From Entonaema liquescens (taxonomy: Eukaryota; Ascomycota; Sordariomycetes; Xylariales; Xylariaceae): a DNA stretch of 64,000 nt. Positions 9,789 to 21,903 of this stretch are shown in pieces; position 1 is the stretch's first letter; every line of letters begins with the position of its first letter. A program made the position numbers and the translations under genes. The notes below the pieces were generated by a model. That model was given only the letters and a program-made list of their open reading frames with translations. It had not been told where the DNA came from and made no database searches. The DNA is taken from the NCBI GenBank assembly GCA_902805475.1, contig CADCSX010000008.1, positions 620,001 to 684,000 on the forward strand, read 5' to 3'.

Positions 9789-9886
9789 GGTCCCATAGCT
9801 CAGAAGGTTAGAGCGTCGTACTAATACTTCCCCTGGGAAATATCTAGTTAATGCGAAGGCCGGCGGTTCGATCCCGCCTGGGACCA
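9789..9886 (+). tRNA. tRNA-Ile (anticodon AAT) with a 24-nt intron
   Basis: A full cloverleaf can be folded. The acceptor GGTCCCA pairs with TGGGACC, the D-stem GCTC pairs with GAGC, the anticodon stem TCGTA pairs with TGCGA around loop CTAATAA, and the T-stem GGCGG pairs with CCGCC with loop TTCGATC. The anticodon AAT is at 9823-9825. A 24-nt intron (9827-9850) interrupts the loop after position 37, the standard site for nuclear tRNA introns. The discriminator base is A and the 3' CCA is not encoded, as expected in eukaryotes. Confidence 0.97.
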
Positions 9887-9890
9887 TATC

Positions 9891-9901
9891 TTTTTTTTTT
9901 T
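9891..9901 (+). terminator. RNA polymerase III terminator of the tRNA gene
   Basis: A run of eleven T begins four bases after the tRNA end, which is a standard Pol III stop signal. Confidence 0.9.
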
Positions 9902-10091
9902 CATCTTTTTTGGTTCTTTCCTTCCCTACTTCTTAACTGCCAGGACCCAGCCGTATAAGATGGAGTATCCACAACCCGGTATCAAAGGGTTTGGCTACTC
10001 TTTGCTCCCCTCGCATCACATTTCGTTTCTGACAGAGTTCTTGAGCGCAACTAATACAAATAATGATATTAGTAACCCCTATTACTGGTAG

Positions 10092-10307
10092 CTATAATCG
10101 ATGGTATAGTTGTTCGAACTTACTCTTTACCAACTCTGCTTCTGTCTTGCGCTGAGTTTCCCGTCTCATACAGTCTTTGGAGTCTGGATCATTACTTGAA
10201 AATGTCGATGTCGATTCACGAGGAGAATCGATTTCTTTAGCAGCAGGTATGTTTGGATTTTTCGCTTGGGTATTGGATGAGAATAACTTATTAATGATGG
10301 AAAACAT
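10092..10307 (-). CDS. Possible small protein of unknown function
   Basis: The ATG-started frame encodes 71 residues: an amphipathic start (MFSIINKLFSS), a Ser/Pro/Asp-rich middle, and a charged, probably helical end (RKTEAELVKSKFEQLYHRL). The composition is more protein-like than other short frames nearby. A 94-codon frame overlaps it on the other strand and is richer in Asn and Tyr, as AT-rich noise would be. I do not recognise the product and it could be chance. Confidence 0.28.
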   Translation of the reverse strand: MFSIINKLFSSNTQAKNPNIPAAKEIDSPRESTSTFSSNDPDSKDCMRRETQRKTEAELVKSKFEQLYHRL

Positions 10308-10731
10308 TATAAGGTATGATTATAATCGGTTTGATAATAGACAAATAGGTAATGTTCGTGATATAAATGGTATTAAAAACACTTGGTTTACTATTCCTAC
10401 TCTTGGGGGCACAATGACCTCTACTTATATTAACAGAATTAGGTACTACTACCATCATTAATTATAAAGTATCATTGCAATATCGAGATATCTGCATCTG
10501 CATCTAATATCCTACTTGGTTGCTTTTACTACCTACAGGTTTACTTATGAGGTAGGCTGTTATTCTTGTTCTTGCAGATGGTACCTATAATAAAGGGGGG
10601 GGGTGGGTACATAGGTACTTACACATGTTTACAGCGCCGATAAGAATAACGCGATTGTATGTAGGGGATAATAACCTCATTTTCTTAATCAATCAACTTA
10701 TTTTTCAGTATCAAAATAAGCCTATTCTCAT

Positions 10732-10771
10732 GCTATGAAAAGCTATGAAAAGCTATGAAAAGCTATGAAAG
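10732..10771. repeat. Tandem repeat, four copies of GCTATGAAAA
   Basis: Four consecutive 10-bp units lie in the AT-rich spacer about 400 bp before the SAICAR synthetase gene. The last unit is slightly altered. Confidence 0.85.
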
Positions 10772-11176
10772 GAATGCAAGAAGAAAGCATCTGTATATAA
10801 TTAATTACTCATAAATCAATGTAAATCTTTACTCATGATATTGAGGGAATAGTCACAACTAGGTAACTTTGTGAGAAGACGCCGGTTTGCTCCGATCTAG
10901 TAACAGTAGTTCCAGCAAAAAGTTTTCAAAAAAAAAAAAAAAAAAAACCGCTTCGTCTGGGGTAACGAACGAAAACAGCGCACCAATCAATTCGCTCATT
11001 TTATCGACTTACAAGATTAAAGTCAACCACCACACCACACCACCATACGTTAAGCATTTAAGGCGCATCGCCAGTTCGCATCTCATAAATACGTATATCC
11101 TGAAATTAGAGGAGTTAAAAGTTAGCGCAAGAGGAAAGAAAAAGAAAGAAAGGGTGAAAAGAAAAGAGAAGCAAAT

Positions 11177-12103
11177 ATGGCTTCCAACAATGTTCTCACG
11201 GAGGTGACTCTGACGTCACTCCCCAAGATCGCCACGGGCAAGGTCCGCGACTTGTACAGCGTCGACGACAACACACTGCTATTCGTCACGACGGACCGCA
11301 TCTCCGCGTACGACGTCGTCATGAAGAACGGCGTGCCGAACAAAGGCGCCCTGCTAACCCTGCAATCCGTCCACTGGTTCAAAGTGCTCTCGGAGAAAGT
11401 CCCCGGGCTAAAGACACACTTCCTCACGACCGAAGTACCCGCCGCCGTCTCCACCGCCGAGGCGCAACTCATCCGCAACCGCAGCATGCAGGTCCGCAAG
11501 CTCAAGGTGTTCCCCATCGAGGCCATCGTCCGCGGGTACATCACGGGCAGCGCGTGGAAGGAGTACACAGCCCACGGCTCCGTCCACGGCACCCCGCTGG
11601 CCCCCGGCCTGCGCGAGTGCGACGCCATCCCCGCCGGCCCCATCTACACCCCGAGCACCAAGGCCCCGCTGGGCCAGCACGACGAGAACATCTCGCGCGC
11701 GCAGGCCGCCGCCATCGTCGGCGACCGGTACGCGGCGCGCATCGAGGACCTGGCGCTGCGGGTGTTCCGCGCGGGCCAGGAGTACGCCGCGGAGCGCGGG
11801 ATCATCATCGCGGACACCAAGTTCGAGTTCGCGCTCGACGAAGAGACTGACGAGGTCGTGCTCGTGGATGAGGTGCTTACGTCCGACTCCTCGCGCATGT
11901 GGCCGAAGGACAAGTACGAGCCCGGCCGCGACCAGGAGAGCTTCGATAAGCAGTTCCTGCGCAACTGGCTTACGGAGAACGGGCTGAAGGGGAAGGATGG
12001 CGTGGAGGTGCCGGAGGATGTTTTACGGGCTACGTCGGAGAGGTACGAGGAGGTGTTTAGGAGGTTGACGGGGAACACGCTGGAGGAGGCTTTGCAGGAC
12101 TAG
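11177..12103 (+). CDS. ADE1: Phosphoribosylaminoimidazole-succinocarboxamide (SAICAR) synthase
   Basis: This single exon encodes 308 residues, the normal length for the fungal monofunctional enzyme. It joins CAIR to aspartate with ATP in step 7 of de novo purine synthesis, in the cytosol. Visible signatures include the ATP-binding start ATGKVRDLY (residues 19-27), TTDRISAYDVVM, the substrate-site block EAIVRGYITGSAW (about 115-127), ADTKFEFALDE (about 212) and DEVLTSDSSRMWP. The leader is A-rich and the ATG sits in a good context (AAATATGGC). GC content and codon use are higher than in the surrounding spacers, as usual for a strongly expressed gene. Antisense frames of up to 173 codons across it are shadows. 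Confidence 0.98.
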   Translation: MASNNVLTEVTLTSLPKIATGKVRDLYSVDDNTLLFVTTDRISAYDVVMKNGVPNKGALLTLQSVHWFKVLSEKVPGLKTHFLTTEVPAAVSTAEAQLIRNRSMQVRKLKVFPIEAIVRGYITGSAWKEYTAHGSVHGTPLAPGLRECDAIPAGPIYTPSTKAPLGQHDENISRAQAAAIVGDRYAARIEDLALRVFRAGQEYAAERGIIIADTKFEFALDEETDEVVLVDEVLTSDSSRMWPKDKYEPGRDQESFDKQFLRNWLTENGLKGKDGVEVPEDVLRATSERYEEVFRRLTGNTLEEALQD

Positions 12104-12565
12104 AGAGGTGCCGAGTATTAGAATCCCGCACGAGACCGGCAAATGATGAGTGAAAGATATTTTGTCGCTGTGTGGAAAGCGAACGAAAGAGTACATACAG
12201 TTCACTCTTGATTTTAGAATCCAAAAAAGAAATAGCCGTGAAGAAGTCTGATTAAGCTAAGTTAAACTATATAAAATGAGATTCCGCCCTATGACCACGA
12301 CCGTCCCCTCATCTGATATCCAGATTGATTCAAGTCTTATAAAATGTAGAATAGAAAATTTCCGCAGTGATTCGTAATCTGATCCGAAATCATGTAATCA
12401 TCAAATACACCGAACAGATGACCCTATTATGCACTACCGCTGAAGCAAATCCCCTTCGATAACCGATCCATGCTTGTGGCTTTTCTAGTTTTAGTGCAAA
12501 AGGACGAAATGTACCAATCACAGTAATTGACGAAACATGAAAGTAGTGCAATGCATCCAGCACAC
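12104..12565. other. Spacer between convergent genes
   Basis: It holds the 3' ends of the SAICAR synthetase gene (plus) and the Cys-rich protein gene (minus). Nothing else is seen. Confidence 0.5.
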
Positions 12566-14568
12566 TTAGACCGCAGCAGGGAATGCCGGCGGAGCGGATG
12601 CTGCTGCAGTCTCTCTACTCATCTCTGCAGCGGCCGTGTTCATAGCCCTAGGGGCACCAGCAATATGCATAGCCTTGCCTTCCTTAAGATGGGCGCAAGA
12701 GTCGGTACACGATGTGTCTCCGCACTGCGATACTTCTAGGCCGATATCCGCTTTCTGGCAGTTGTGCGTCTTGCACTCCTTCACGCAGTCCTGGAACTCC
12801 TTGCTCTCGTGAGCGTCGAATTCAGGGACAGTCTTGACAACGGGCGGGTCAGGGCCAGGGTGTTCTGCGAGGTGGCCAGGGGCGTAGGGGACTTTAGTCT
12901 TGTGGGTACCGGCGGCGGCGTGGGCAGAGTGCTTAAGCGAGGCGCAGGCGTCAACGCACGAGGTGTCGCCGCATTGCTCTATGTCGAGGCCGACGCCGGA
13001 TTTCTGGCAGTTATGGGTCTTGCATTGCTTCAGGCAGCTTTCGTACTCTCCTTCTGAAGCAGCGGCTTTAACGGGAACGTTGTTGTGTACAGGGACAGAG
13101 CTGCGATGGTTCGGTGCAGCAGGGGCAGCGCGGGCTGGGACAGGAGCAGGAGCAGGAGCAGCGGCCTTGATGGGTCCGCCCTTGACCTCGGGGACTTCCG
13201 GAATGGCTGGGACTTCTGGGACCGCAGGGACCTGGGGGGTGGGAGGAACTTCGGGGACGGCTGGGACCTCGGGCACAGCTGGAACCTGAGGCGTAGGAGG
13301 CACTTCAGGAACATCAGGAACTTGAGGAACATCAGGTACACCACCAGTATTTCCAGGGCGGTTGGCCTGCCTGGTTACAATGAAACCTCCTTCTTCCTTG
13401 TGCTTGGCACACTGCTCAGTACACGAGGTGTCGCCACACTGGGAAAGAGAGATTCCGACCTCAGAGTGTTGGCAGTTGTGGGTCTGACATTTCTTCATGC
13501 AGTCCTCGAAGGACGAGCTGTGCTTAGCAGCAGCTACGGGCTTCTTTGGCCTCGGGAGAGGGGTGTCAGCCTTGACGCGGTCGGCTACGGGGCGAAGATG
13601 CTTCTTCTCGACGCTTTTGCTGAACTTAAACGCCTTGGACGACTTGTACTTAGCGCATGCATCTTCGCATGAAGTGTCACCACACTGAGAGATGGAAATG
13701 CCAACTTCAGAGTGCTGGCAGTTGTGAGTCTTGCAGCTATTCATACAGGCTTCAAAGTCCTCGAACTCGGCACCAGCAGCTTCGTGGACAGGCTTCGCTT
13801 GAGGGGGGTGAGTGAACCCACGATGAGGGGGAAATGGAGGCGGTGGCGCTGGGACGCTTCTTCCCCCGAGGCCCCCCAGGAGAGATTTTGTAAGGCCGCC
13901 GAGAAGGTCACTGTCCTTCTTCTTGTCATCATCGCCATCACAATCTTGAGAGCATTTCTTCATGCACTCCATCTGTGTAGCCTTGCCATCCTCATCGGCG
14001 CAGTTACTGATACAGTCGCAGCTCTGAGATTGGGACGGGTGGGCGGAACTCGAAGCGGTAGCTGTGCCAGATGATGAAGCCGAAGATGAAGCCGAAGCAG
14101 TAGGAGTAGAAGTAGCGTCTGCCTTTACTTGCCTTCCTTTCCTAGCACGCGGCACAATTGGATGGGGAGTGGCCATAGCGTTACCAAGACTGGTAGCCCA
14201 CGACATCACGCCTGCGGAAGCTCCATTGAAGATAGTAGAGGCGGCGTGGCTCGAAAGTTCAGCGATTTGTTCGGGACTAATCTGTCGACGCTCGACTTCA
14301 GAATTGTTTTCGTCCCGCGGCGTCCCCTCCTCCTTCATAGTAGAGTCTTCCACATCCAAAGCCTTAGTAACAGCCGTCAACGTGCTGTCACGAAGTACGG
14401 CAGAATCAAAGGCTGGGGATTCGCGGGATTCTTGCAAGCCAATCATGTCTCCTCGTGGCCTAGTACTGTTAGATATTAAAGCGCCAAAAGGATCACGAGG
14501 GTGACTCACAAGATGGGCTTAGCCATCATGGCCGGGATGAGAGCGACGAGAACGACCTGGTTCCACAT
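12566..14568 (-). CDS. Secreted protein with four six-cysteine modules and Pro-rich linkers; function unknown
   Basis: Exon 1 is 14568-14510 and supplies the start and a signal peptide (MWNQVVLVALIPAMMA). A 44-nt intron (14509-14466) is followed by exon 2, 14465-12566. The product is 652 residues. Four modules share the pattern CX3CX4CX11CX4CX3C with the words THNCQ and QCGDTSC. Their DNA lies near 13.65-13.77, 13.40-13.52, 12.94-13.05 and 12.70-12.82 kb. A fifth, acidic Cys cluster (CDCISNCADEDG, near 13.95-14.03 kb) precedes them. Linkers are low-complexity, for example repeated VPAVPEVPPTPQ. The cysteines are probably paired in disulfides outside the cell, so a cell-wall or secreted structural or binding role is likely. 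I do not recognise the family. Antisense frames of 120-195 codons are shadows. Confidence 0.88.
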
Positions 14569-16588
14569 CTTGGCAACAGACTGGCTGATGAGCTTGTCGA
14601 ACTACTATTCCTGTACTGAAGGTCTTCCTTCAATTCTGCTCTAAACTTCAGCTCCCTGCCAATTGCTTTGGTGGAGATATTGCAATCACGACATTACAGG
14701 GCCTGCTGCCTGTTATATACGTGTCTGCTGTGTTATGGTAGTCTAGCAAATCTTAAGGGGAAATTCAACGCGCTTCACACTTCCCCTGAACCTGGCGCTC
14801 CTGTAGTGTCGATCCAATCAACATAGGGTAGGTAAAATACCATATCACACTTATCTCGCGCAGTGAAGAACACATTTTTCTGAGACATTTAATGTTATCA
14901 GTGCTGAGATATCCCTATTGGAATCGCCCTGTCTCAGGGAGTCCAGATATAACGAGGCAAGAGGGAGGTCCATCTCCAAACACACGTCTTTTCGCGCACA
15001 TCCATTCCATCTCAGCGAAGATCGAGATTTTGTTAGGAACATTGACGGCTCCCCGGAACGTGCGGTTATATGAAGGCTATGCTTCACGCTCAACCAGGAA
15101 TTCCTATTGATAGAATTGAGATTAAAGTCCGCAGGGTTCATTGCGATGAAAGATTGCTTCGGGCATCAGGCAAATTTCAGTTGCCATTTTTACCAAATAG
15201 CAAGTGCCCATTGTCAGGTCTTAGGATTTTCTGTATCCATCAATCCATATAGTATTAATGGTGTTATTGAATGGTCCTCTATTCAAAGTTCCCTGGATCA
15301 TCGTAAAAGTCAACACTAAAACCCCCCTAGACGCATAGGTGTGATGTTAAGGGAGGCGGATTGCTAACCACCACACACATATTATCACTTAGTTGAAGGC
15401 TCCTTATGGTAGGTGAGAATGGCGAAGGTAGAGTTGGTCGTATATGTTCTTCAATCCGCAAATGCTATATATTGAAGTAAAAAGTAGGATTCCGCTAGGG
15501 TGTCCAAGGCGACTAGTTATGTCGGCGTTACGGTGGCGCGAGTGGCTTGCAGAATTTCTACAGCCCTATCGAACATACATTATGATGAACATACATTATG
15601 ATCCGCAGATCCAGCTGTCGTGAACCAATCCTTCGTCGTATATATTGATACTCGGTGGTTTTTATTGTGTTCTACAAAACCTCTATGTTAATTTCATAGT
15701 TAATTTATATTGGCGTAGTTATAATGACAATATAATAGCATGAGAAAAAGGAAGGGATGATGAATGTTTAGAGACACCCACTTCGTCTTACACGAGTTTC
15801 GGTATCGAAGATCTGGAAATTAAAGACTTATTATATCTGAGTAGTTAGATATCACAAATTGTTGTCAATCAATAAGGAGGTCGTCCGGGAGTTACTATGG
15901 TTGGTTAACTTCTTGTAGAAGGAATTGGGAAACGGAATTGATATATGATAGATGAGCCAATAAAATGTAGAGAAAGAAAGATGACGTGAGCTGTCAATGC
16001 CGGCCAAGTAACTGCCAAGCTAAAAGAGACCCCACACAAGCTTCTAAAACGGGTCCAAGCTTTGCTGGCAATCCCCACTCTTTACACCTTTACACCCCCT
16101 GTTCTACCATTGCCCCTCGCTGTTGGTCTTGAATTTCTTCTATCAACAATTCTTGTCTATAGGTTATCGTTCACCAGATAATTATAATTCAGCATGGAAA
16201 AATAAAATAAGATGAGGCCATAGTAAGCAGAAACTTTACATTTGTCGGTCTATTTACATTAGATACCTAGATATGTTATAGAAGCATGGTTTCAGCTGGT
16301 GATAGGCTTCATCCCGCGGTGGCTGGGGTCTGCCCAACCTCACGCAAAGCAGACAAAACCAGCCTCTCGATATGCAAGATACGATAGCCCAACCTCCAAC
16401 CATATTTCATTACCTTGTATCTCTCCTCATGCACTCTTCCGTCTTATGTCTATCTCTACCTAAGGAAAACCAACTCGTGCTACTCGTGCTACTAAACAAA
16501 CAATTGGTCAACTCGTGCAAACGGAATTGTCGCCGTCGTCTTTAGCACGACAAACCCGTACGACAACGACAAACCAACAGGACGAAGC
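14569..16588. other. Two-kilobase divergent spacer
   Basis: It separates the Cys-rich protein gene (minus) from the DUF3433 gene (plus) and must contain both promoters. The part from about 16.0 to 16.5 kb is rich in C and CT runs like a fungal promoter and leader. No gene is seen; frames such as 14851-15141 have no features. Confidence 0.5.
15571..15602. repeat. Exact 16-bp tandem duplication
   Basis: The unit GAACATACATTATGAT occurs twice in a row without mismatch in the spacer before the DUF3433 gene. Confidence 0.85.
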
Positions 16589-19419
16589 ATGAGCTCCCAC
16601 AATTTCACCTCCGATTACGTCGATCCAAACCGTATGTCAGCTCATATTCTTACGTCAATTCCTCTCTAACTTACTCTATTATTTTCTTAGGGCCGAATCT
16701 TTCTTATAGAGCCAACATACCCAATTCTTCTGACACCTCTCCTCCAACGACAACGTCAGACAACACTGTCGTTCACAATACTAATTCGCGACCTGGGCCC
16801 GGTACAGCTGCTCAAGAACCCTCCCCTCCATCTTCGCAGCCTACCGTTGTGCCCTACGCGCCCACCCCTCCGTCAGCACCGTCCGCTACTTCAGTATCCT
16901 CCGAATCAGAGATCTACGGTCCGGACCGACTTTTCGGGCCTCCGCTAGTGACACCGGAGAATGCCGATCGATCCCTGATACCAAGCCCCGACGCCCGCTT
17001 GAGTCCGCAATATCCAGCTATGGCTATGTTTCGAGACACTGGGTCTGCGGATGATTTTAAAGATGATTTAGCCAGAGCTGCTGGTGTGGTGACCCCCGGA
17101 GTTGATGATAGTCCGTATATTCAGTATGCTCTAGATGCCCTGACTCGAGATCGAGGAGCATCAGGATACCCTTCCTCTAGCAGCGATGAATCAACCCAAC
17201 CGCCGTACCATTTCTCTCCCACCACAGTTCCCAGTCCCTTCAGACCACCGTCGATCCAGCTACCTCCGCAGGCAGCTAGAGGCAATAATGATCCCCAACA
17301 ATGGCCTTTAGTTCCCGGTCCTCGTGTTATCGCTCTACCCCCGAATACTACTGCAGAGGATTTAAATAAGGGGTGGCCGGAACATCTACGTCAACCAGAA
17401 ATAGACATGCGACCTATCTGGGATGTACTTCCGGACATAACCGCCGAAAACGAAGCTTTCAAACGTCGCATCCTTCCCGTTCCCGTCCCTCAAACACAAG
17501 AAGAGCGCCGGAAATCGGAAAAGCCTTCAGACGTGAAACTCACTCCACCGCGGAATTTAGACCACTGGCAACCTCGGTCAGATCTGAACCTCGATTCCGA
17601 AACGGGATTACACAATTGTGGAAAGGCCTTGAAGTGGCAATCACCCCTGACGCTGAAGCCTTGGGTCCTACGAACACAATCGCTAATGATTTTGGGAACG
17701 CTGTGCATATTGATGGTTGCGGCTCTCGTGTTCTGTGCTGTCTACTCTATGGATCGTAACGGCTTAACGCCATACGGCGGTACGATATATGGCGGCCAGT
17801 ATTTTCTTTTCCGAATGTTGCCGCAGCTACTGGCAATAGTTATCTTAATTTACGCGCAATGTGTCATTACCGCGGCTTTCTGGGTCTTACCATTTTCGCA
17901 AATGGCCGCGGATAATCGTCATGAGCGACAAGATGCTGTCTTTCTACCTTTATACCCCAAGTCGTTTCTCTGGCCCCAACTCGTTGGGAACTGGAATATT
18001 TGGATACCCATATTTAATGTTTGGCTTTTAAACTTCACTATCCCGCTGCAAAGCAGTCTTTTTACTGTCATTTTAGTGGATGGGACTTGGACCTGGGCAA
18101 CAGTACAAGGTGTAGCGTGGACGTTGGTGGCACTATACGTGTCTTTTCTATTAGCACTGGTTGTGATGGTAGTGTTCTGGCACCGGCGGAGAACCGGAAT
18201 GATGCAACACTGGGGCCTCCGAACATTGGCAGATATTATCTTTCTCATATCGCAAAGCAACTCGTTGCATCGATATCGTGGACTCGAGACAGCGACGACA
18301 CGAGAAAGCATGTGGCAGAAATTAGGCGGAACCGCCGAGAGACTCGGATTCTGGTTCTCTCCCGAGGCCTCAGAAGTCGGAACGTGGTACGGCATCGGAG
18401 TATCGAGCGGCGCTGAGAACGTTATAAATGAAAAGATGGACAATCCGGGATGGGCCAACCGACAACAAGAAGCTTCTCTCGAAGCCGGTGAGCAACTCAC
18501 AAACCCAAGCATTCGTTACCGCTACCTTCCATGGTGCTTTCGGGACGGTCAAATCGCTTTCTTCGCTGTTGCATCTTCGATTCTCCTGCTTGCTCTAATA
18601 GTCGTCTCGTTCGTCTCTTCCACGGATATACGTAACGGCTTCCTTCCTCAAATAACCCCTGGTCCTATTGCGGGCGCATTTTCAGCTGCCGACTTCCTCT
18701 ACTCATTTGTTCCTTCACTGCTCGGACTCATGCTGTTCCTCATGTTCCAGTCCCTAGACCTAACACTTCGGATCCTGATACCATGGGGTGAACTTGCACG
18801 CCCGGAAGGTTCGCGAGCGGAGTCTTCGCTTCTCTTAGACTATTCCACCTGTCTCCCTCTAGAGTCGACTTACAAGGCTTTACGGAACAAACATTGGCGA
18901 GTGGCTGTTGTGTCTTTTCTATCTGTAATTTTCGCCCTTCTACCGGTCTTAGCTGGTGGATTGTTCATGGCCCTAACTCCCCCTTCGGGGGAAGCACGCA
19001 TGTATCCCAACGTACCTGCTTTCGGCATAATTCTTGCCCTCCTGTTCCTGTACGTAGGTGGGCTCATCTGCCTAGTACCCAACAGGAGACAGTTCTGCCT
19101 TCCCCACGCCGTCACCTGCCTCGCCGAAATCATCAGTTTCTGCTGCGACGAACAGCTACGGACGGATGAAGCGTTCGGCTTGCATATGATGCTAGAGTCC
19201 CATGACTTAGCTGGGAAGCTCGACATCGGCAAAGACTGGCATAGACAGGGCCGATGGACTTTTAGTGCCGGTCGTAACAATGACGAACGACTCGGCGTCA
19301 AGCGATACAGCAAGTACACGGTCAACCCGAAGAAGCTTCGAGCTTACGATAAAAGAGCACGGGGTCAGCTCATTTCAGCGCCTCTGCCTCATAATAGCAG
19401 TTCATTGTTCAACCGCTAG
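16589..19419 (+). CDS. DUF3433-domain multi-pass membrane protein
   Basis: Exon 1 is 16589-16631 (ATG in GCATGAGC). A 59-nt intron ends in TTCTTAG and exon 2 is 16691-19419. The product is 923 residues. The first 350 or so are polar and rich in Pro and Ser (cytosolic, disordered). The rest contains about nine hydrophobic helices, arranged as two related halves. Each half has the DUF3433 hallmark, seen as FLFRMLPQLLAIVILIYAQ in the first and DFLYSFVPSLLGLMLFLMFQ with LLLDYSTC and RNKHWRVA in the second. DUF3433 proteins are fungal integral membrane proteins without an established activity, often predicted at the plasma membrane or vacuole. The splice choice keeps the frame open through the N-terminal region. 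Confidence 0.88.
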
Positions 19420-21903
19420 GTTGGCAACAGATTTTACATATTACATATTTACCATTTAACTTGTACATGTTTTTTTTTCATTACACTCTTCGACAATTTA
19501 GGCAACCGATTTAACGACAGATTGATACACCATATGTAGTATCGAATAATGGGATTACGGGTATAATGGAGTTTACGGCTAACGGATTTATGGTTTATGG
19601 ATCACGGTTTTACGGATTATGCTCATGGTTGAGGATCATAAAAAAGAAGCTATGGGGGGATAGCGGTCCAGTCGGCTGTGACGCAAATGGTGAATGATGA
19701 GAGCCCGTGGAGATAAGGAAAGGGCCGATATGAGAATGAGAACAAGATTGATACACCTTGTTATTTACACGATACCTATTTAGATTGCAAAGGCAACTAC
19801 TGAAAATGAAGATGGAGATTTTTGGGGCTGAGAATCAATTCTTGTTTATGCCGTGATTTGTGAAAGCCTACTACTAAGCCGCGAAGAAGTCTCTTGGGAC
19901 TAAGCATCATTTTTCTAGTAGACGATTACGTGTACGGAAGACGTTGCCTAGAATATTTACTTTAATCTCCGTAGACAATAGTAACCGAATAGTCATCTCC
20001 GTACACCAGCTAGCCAACGACTATGCGCATAGTAGTATCATAGTCCACGACGGTAGCGTATTACATAACCGTACTAAGGGATAACTACAGGTGTACATAA
20101 GAAAGAGAGTCTAGATGCGAATAGGACAGGGGCTCTTATATAAATCTAAATCGGTACAGACTGAAATCCAGAAAACGAACTAAAAATAACTAACCACCTG
20201 GCTTTTGACATGTGCGTCTCTTCATGCGGCTAAGTTATGAGATAAGGATGTGTAACCAACAGGCGAAAGACAGATATAGTACAAACTGATGGGCTCTGTG
20301 TGTCTGCTTCCCTACTTGCCTAGTTGACGAATGGCCTGGGAATAGCATTACTCCCGTGATGATAGAGGGGTAAATAGATAGGCCTATTTACCGTAGTATG
20401 TAGGGAGGATACGGATAAGGGAGAGAAAGAGAAAGAGAAAGCGAAAGAGAGAGAGGAGGGTAAATCTAGACTGGTCCAGCACTAGCGAATTCCAACGGTG
20501 CGGTTGGGGGGAGGCCAGAGGAGGGGCGTTCGCCTCGATCTGGGATAGATCGATCGATTTGCGGGGAGCTTGTGTTTACCCAACCTAGGTGAAAATTCCC
20601 AATTTCGGGTCGTTGTTTACGAGCCATGGTGTCGGTATCGCTCAGTGGGGTGGGAGAGATATGGTCTTGGTATGGGTAATAAGAATGAAACCGTGTTTTT
20701 AGAAGATACATACTTCAATGCGTGTGTGTGGGTTGTGTTTATTGTCTATGAAGAAATGAATAAAATCCATGGTGTATGTATGTATGTATGTGGGCTGAGC
20801 AAGTAAATATTTACTTTAGCTGCGGGTGCAATTCGAAGCTATCCGAACTAGTTCTACGCTATGGGCAGTTTGTCTGAAGTAAGTGCCGTAAAAGCAGTAG
20901 GCCGTTATTTGTCCCGGGGAAAAACAAAGGAAAGAAAACGGCCGTGCAGCGAACCATTGGCTACCGAGATATGTATGTCTTTATGTATGTCTTGTCTCGC
21001 AAGTCTATACAGCGGGACGGGGAGGTAACCATATAATCCCTAAGCTAAAGACTGCCGAGGTACGGAATGGCTGTATTAAGACGAAACGGTAAAATGAGCA
21101 TGTGAAGTAATGCTTGTTTATATGTAAACTATCTACCCAAGGTACTTGAGTTTACGTAGGTAGCTAAGGTAAGGTGAAAAGTATAAAGATAAATTTGATG
21201 TCTCAGACATTCCTCATAGTTTAGAGAAATAAAAGTGGTAGTATTGTACACAGAGTAATAACCGAAGGTAAATAAACAAAGAGAGAGATAGAGAAAGCTG
21301 AAGCTTCGTAGATCGTGTTGTTGTGCGTGTAGACGGAAGAAATGGAATGACCTGATTGATTTGATAATGATGGATTGTAGAAACGCCCTCGTGACCCCGT
21401 CGTACCCCCTTTTGTTTTTCATCGCCATCGCCATCGTATTCATTATCGTAGCGATATCGAGGATTGAATAATCATTTCCTCTCTCTACCTCCTTTTTTTC
21501 AACGCCCCCCCTCGCCCGAGCGAGTTGTATGCTCTAATCAACATATGTAGCGTGACAAGATTCGTAGTCTCCAGTATCGTACCTCTCATACCCGCCTCAT
21601 GCCCCCCCTGTTTTGATGCGTGTTGCTCGTATGCGCCTTTCATCTCATCGGCTGTTGTGTGTGTGTGCTTCGTGGACATCCTCGTACGAATTCGTAGAAG
21701 CCGGAAAATGCGACTTTGACAAAGGAAATAACATGTTAATAGCTCGTGTAGAGCGTTGAAAAAAGCAGACAGACTGCGCCCCGATGACCCCCCAAATCAA
21801 TGCAAGAAAAAAAGGAAAGAACGTAGGTAGATGATACAGTGTTGTTGTTGTTGCTGTTGTTGCTGTGTTTTTTTTCTTTTTTTTTGGTGCGTATAGAAAG
21901 TTC
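19420..21903. other. Gene-free spacer between convergent genes
   Basis: It contains simple-sequence stretches (GAGAAA-rich at about 20418-20456, GTAT repeats at about 20773-20790) and scattered copies of TACCT/AGGTA words. No gene is seen; frames such as 20466-20711 and 21129-21443 look random. Confidence 0.45.

Noticed and set aside
10177..10461. 94-codon plus-strand frame
   Set aside because: Asn/Tyr/Ile-rich as expected from AT-rich DNA; overlaps a slightly better minus-strand frame.
11122..12078. Antisense frames of up to 173 codons over SAICAR synthetase
   Set aside because: They arise from GC-rich codon use of the real gene and have no features.
12764..14504. Plus-strand frames of 97-195 codons over the Cys-rich gene
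   Set aside because: Shadows of the repetitive minus-strand gene; their repeats mirror its Pro-rich linkers.
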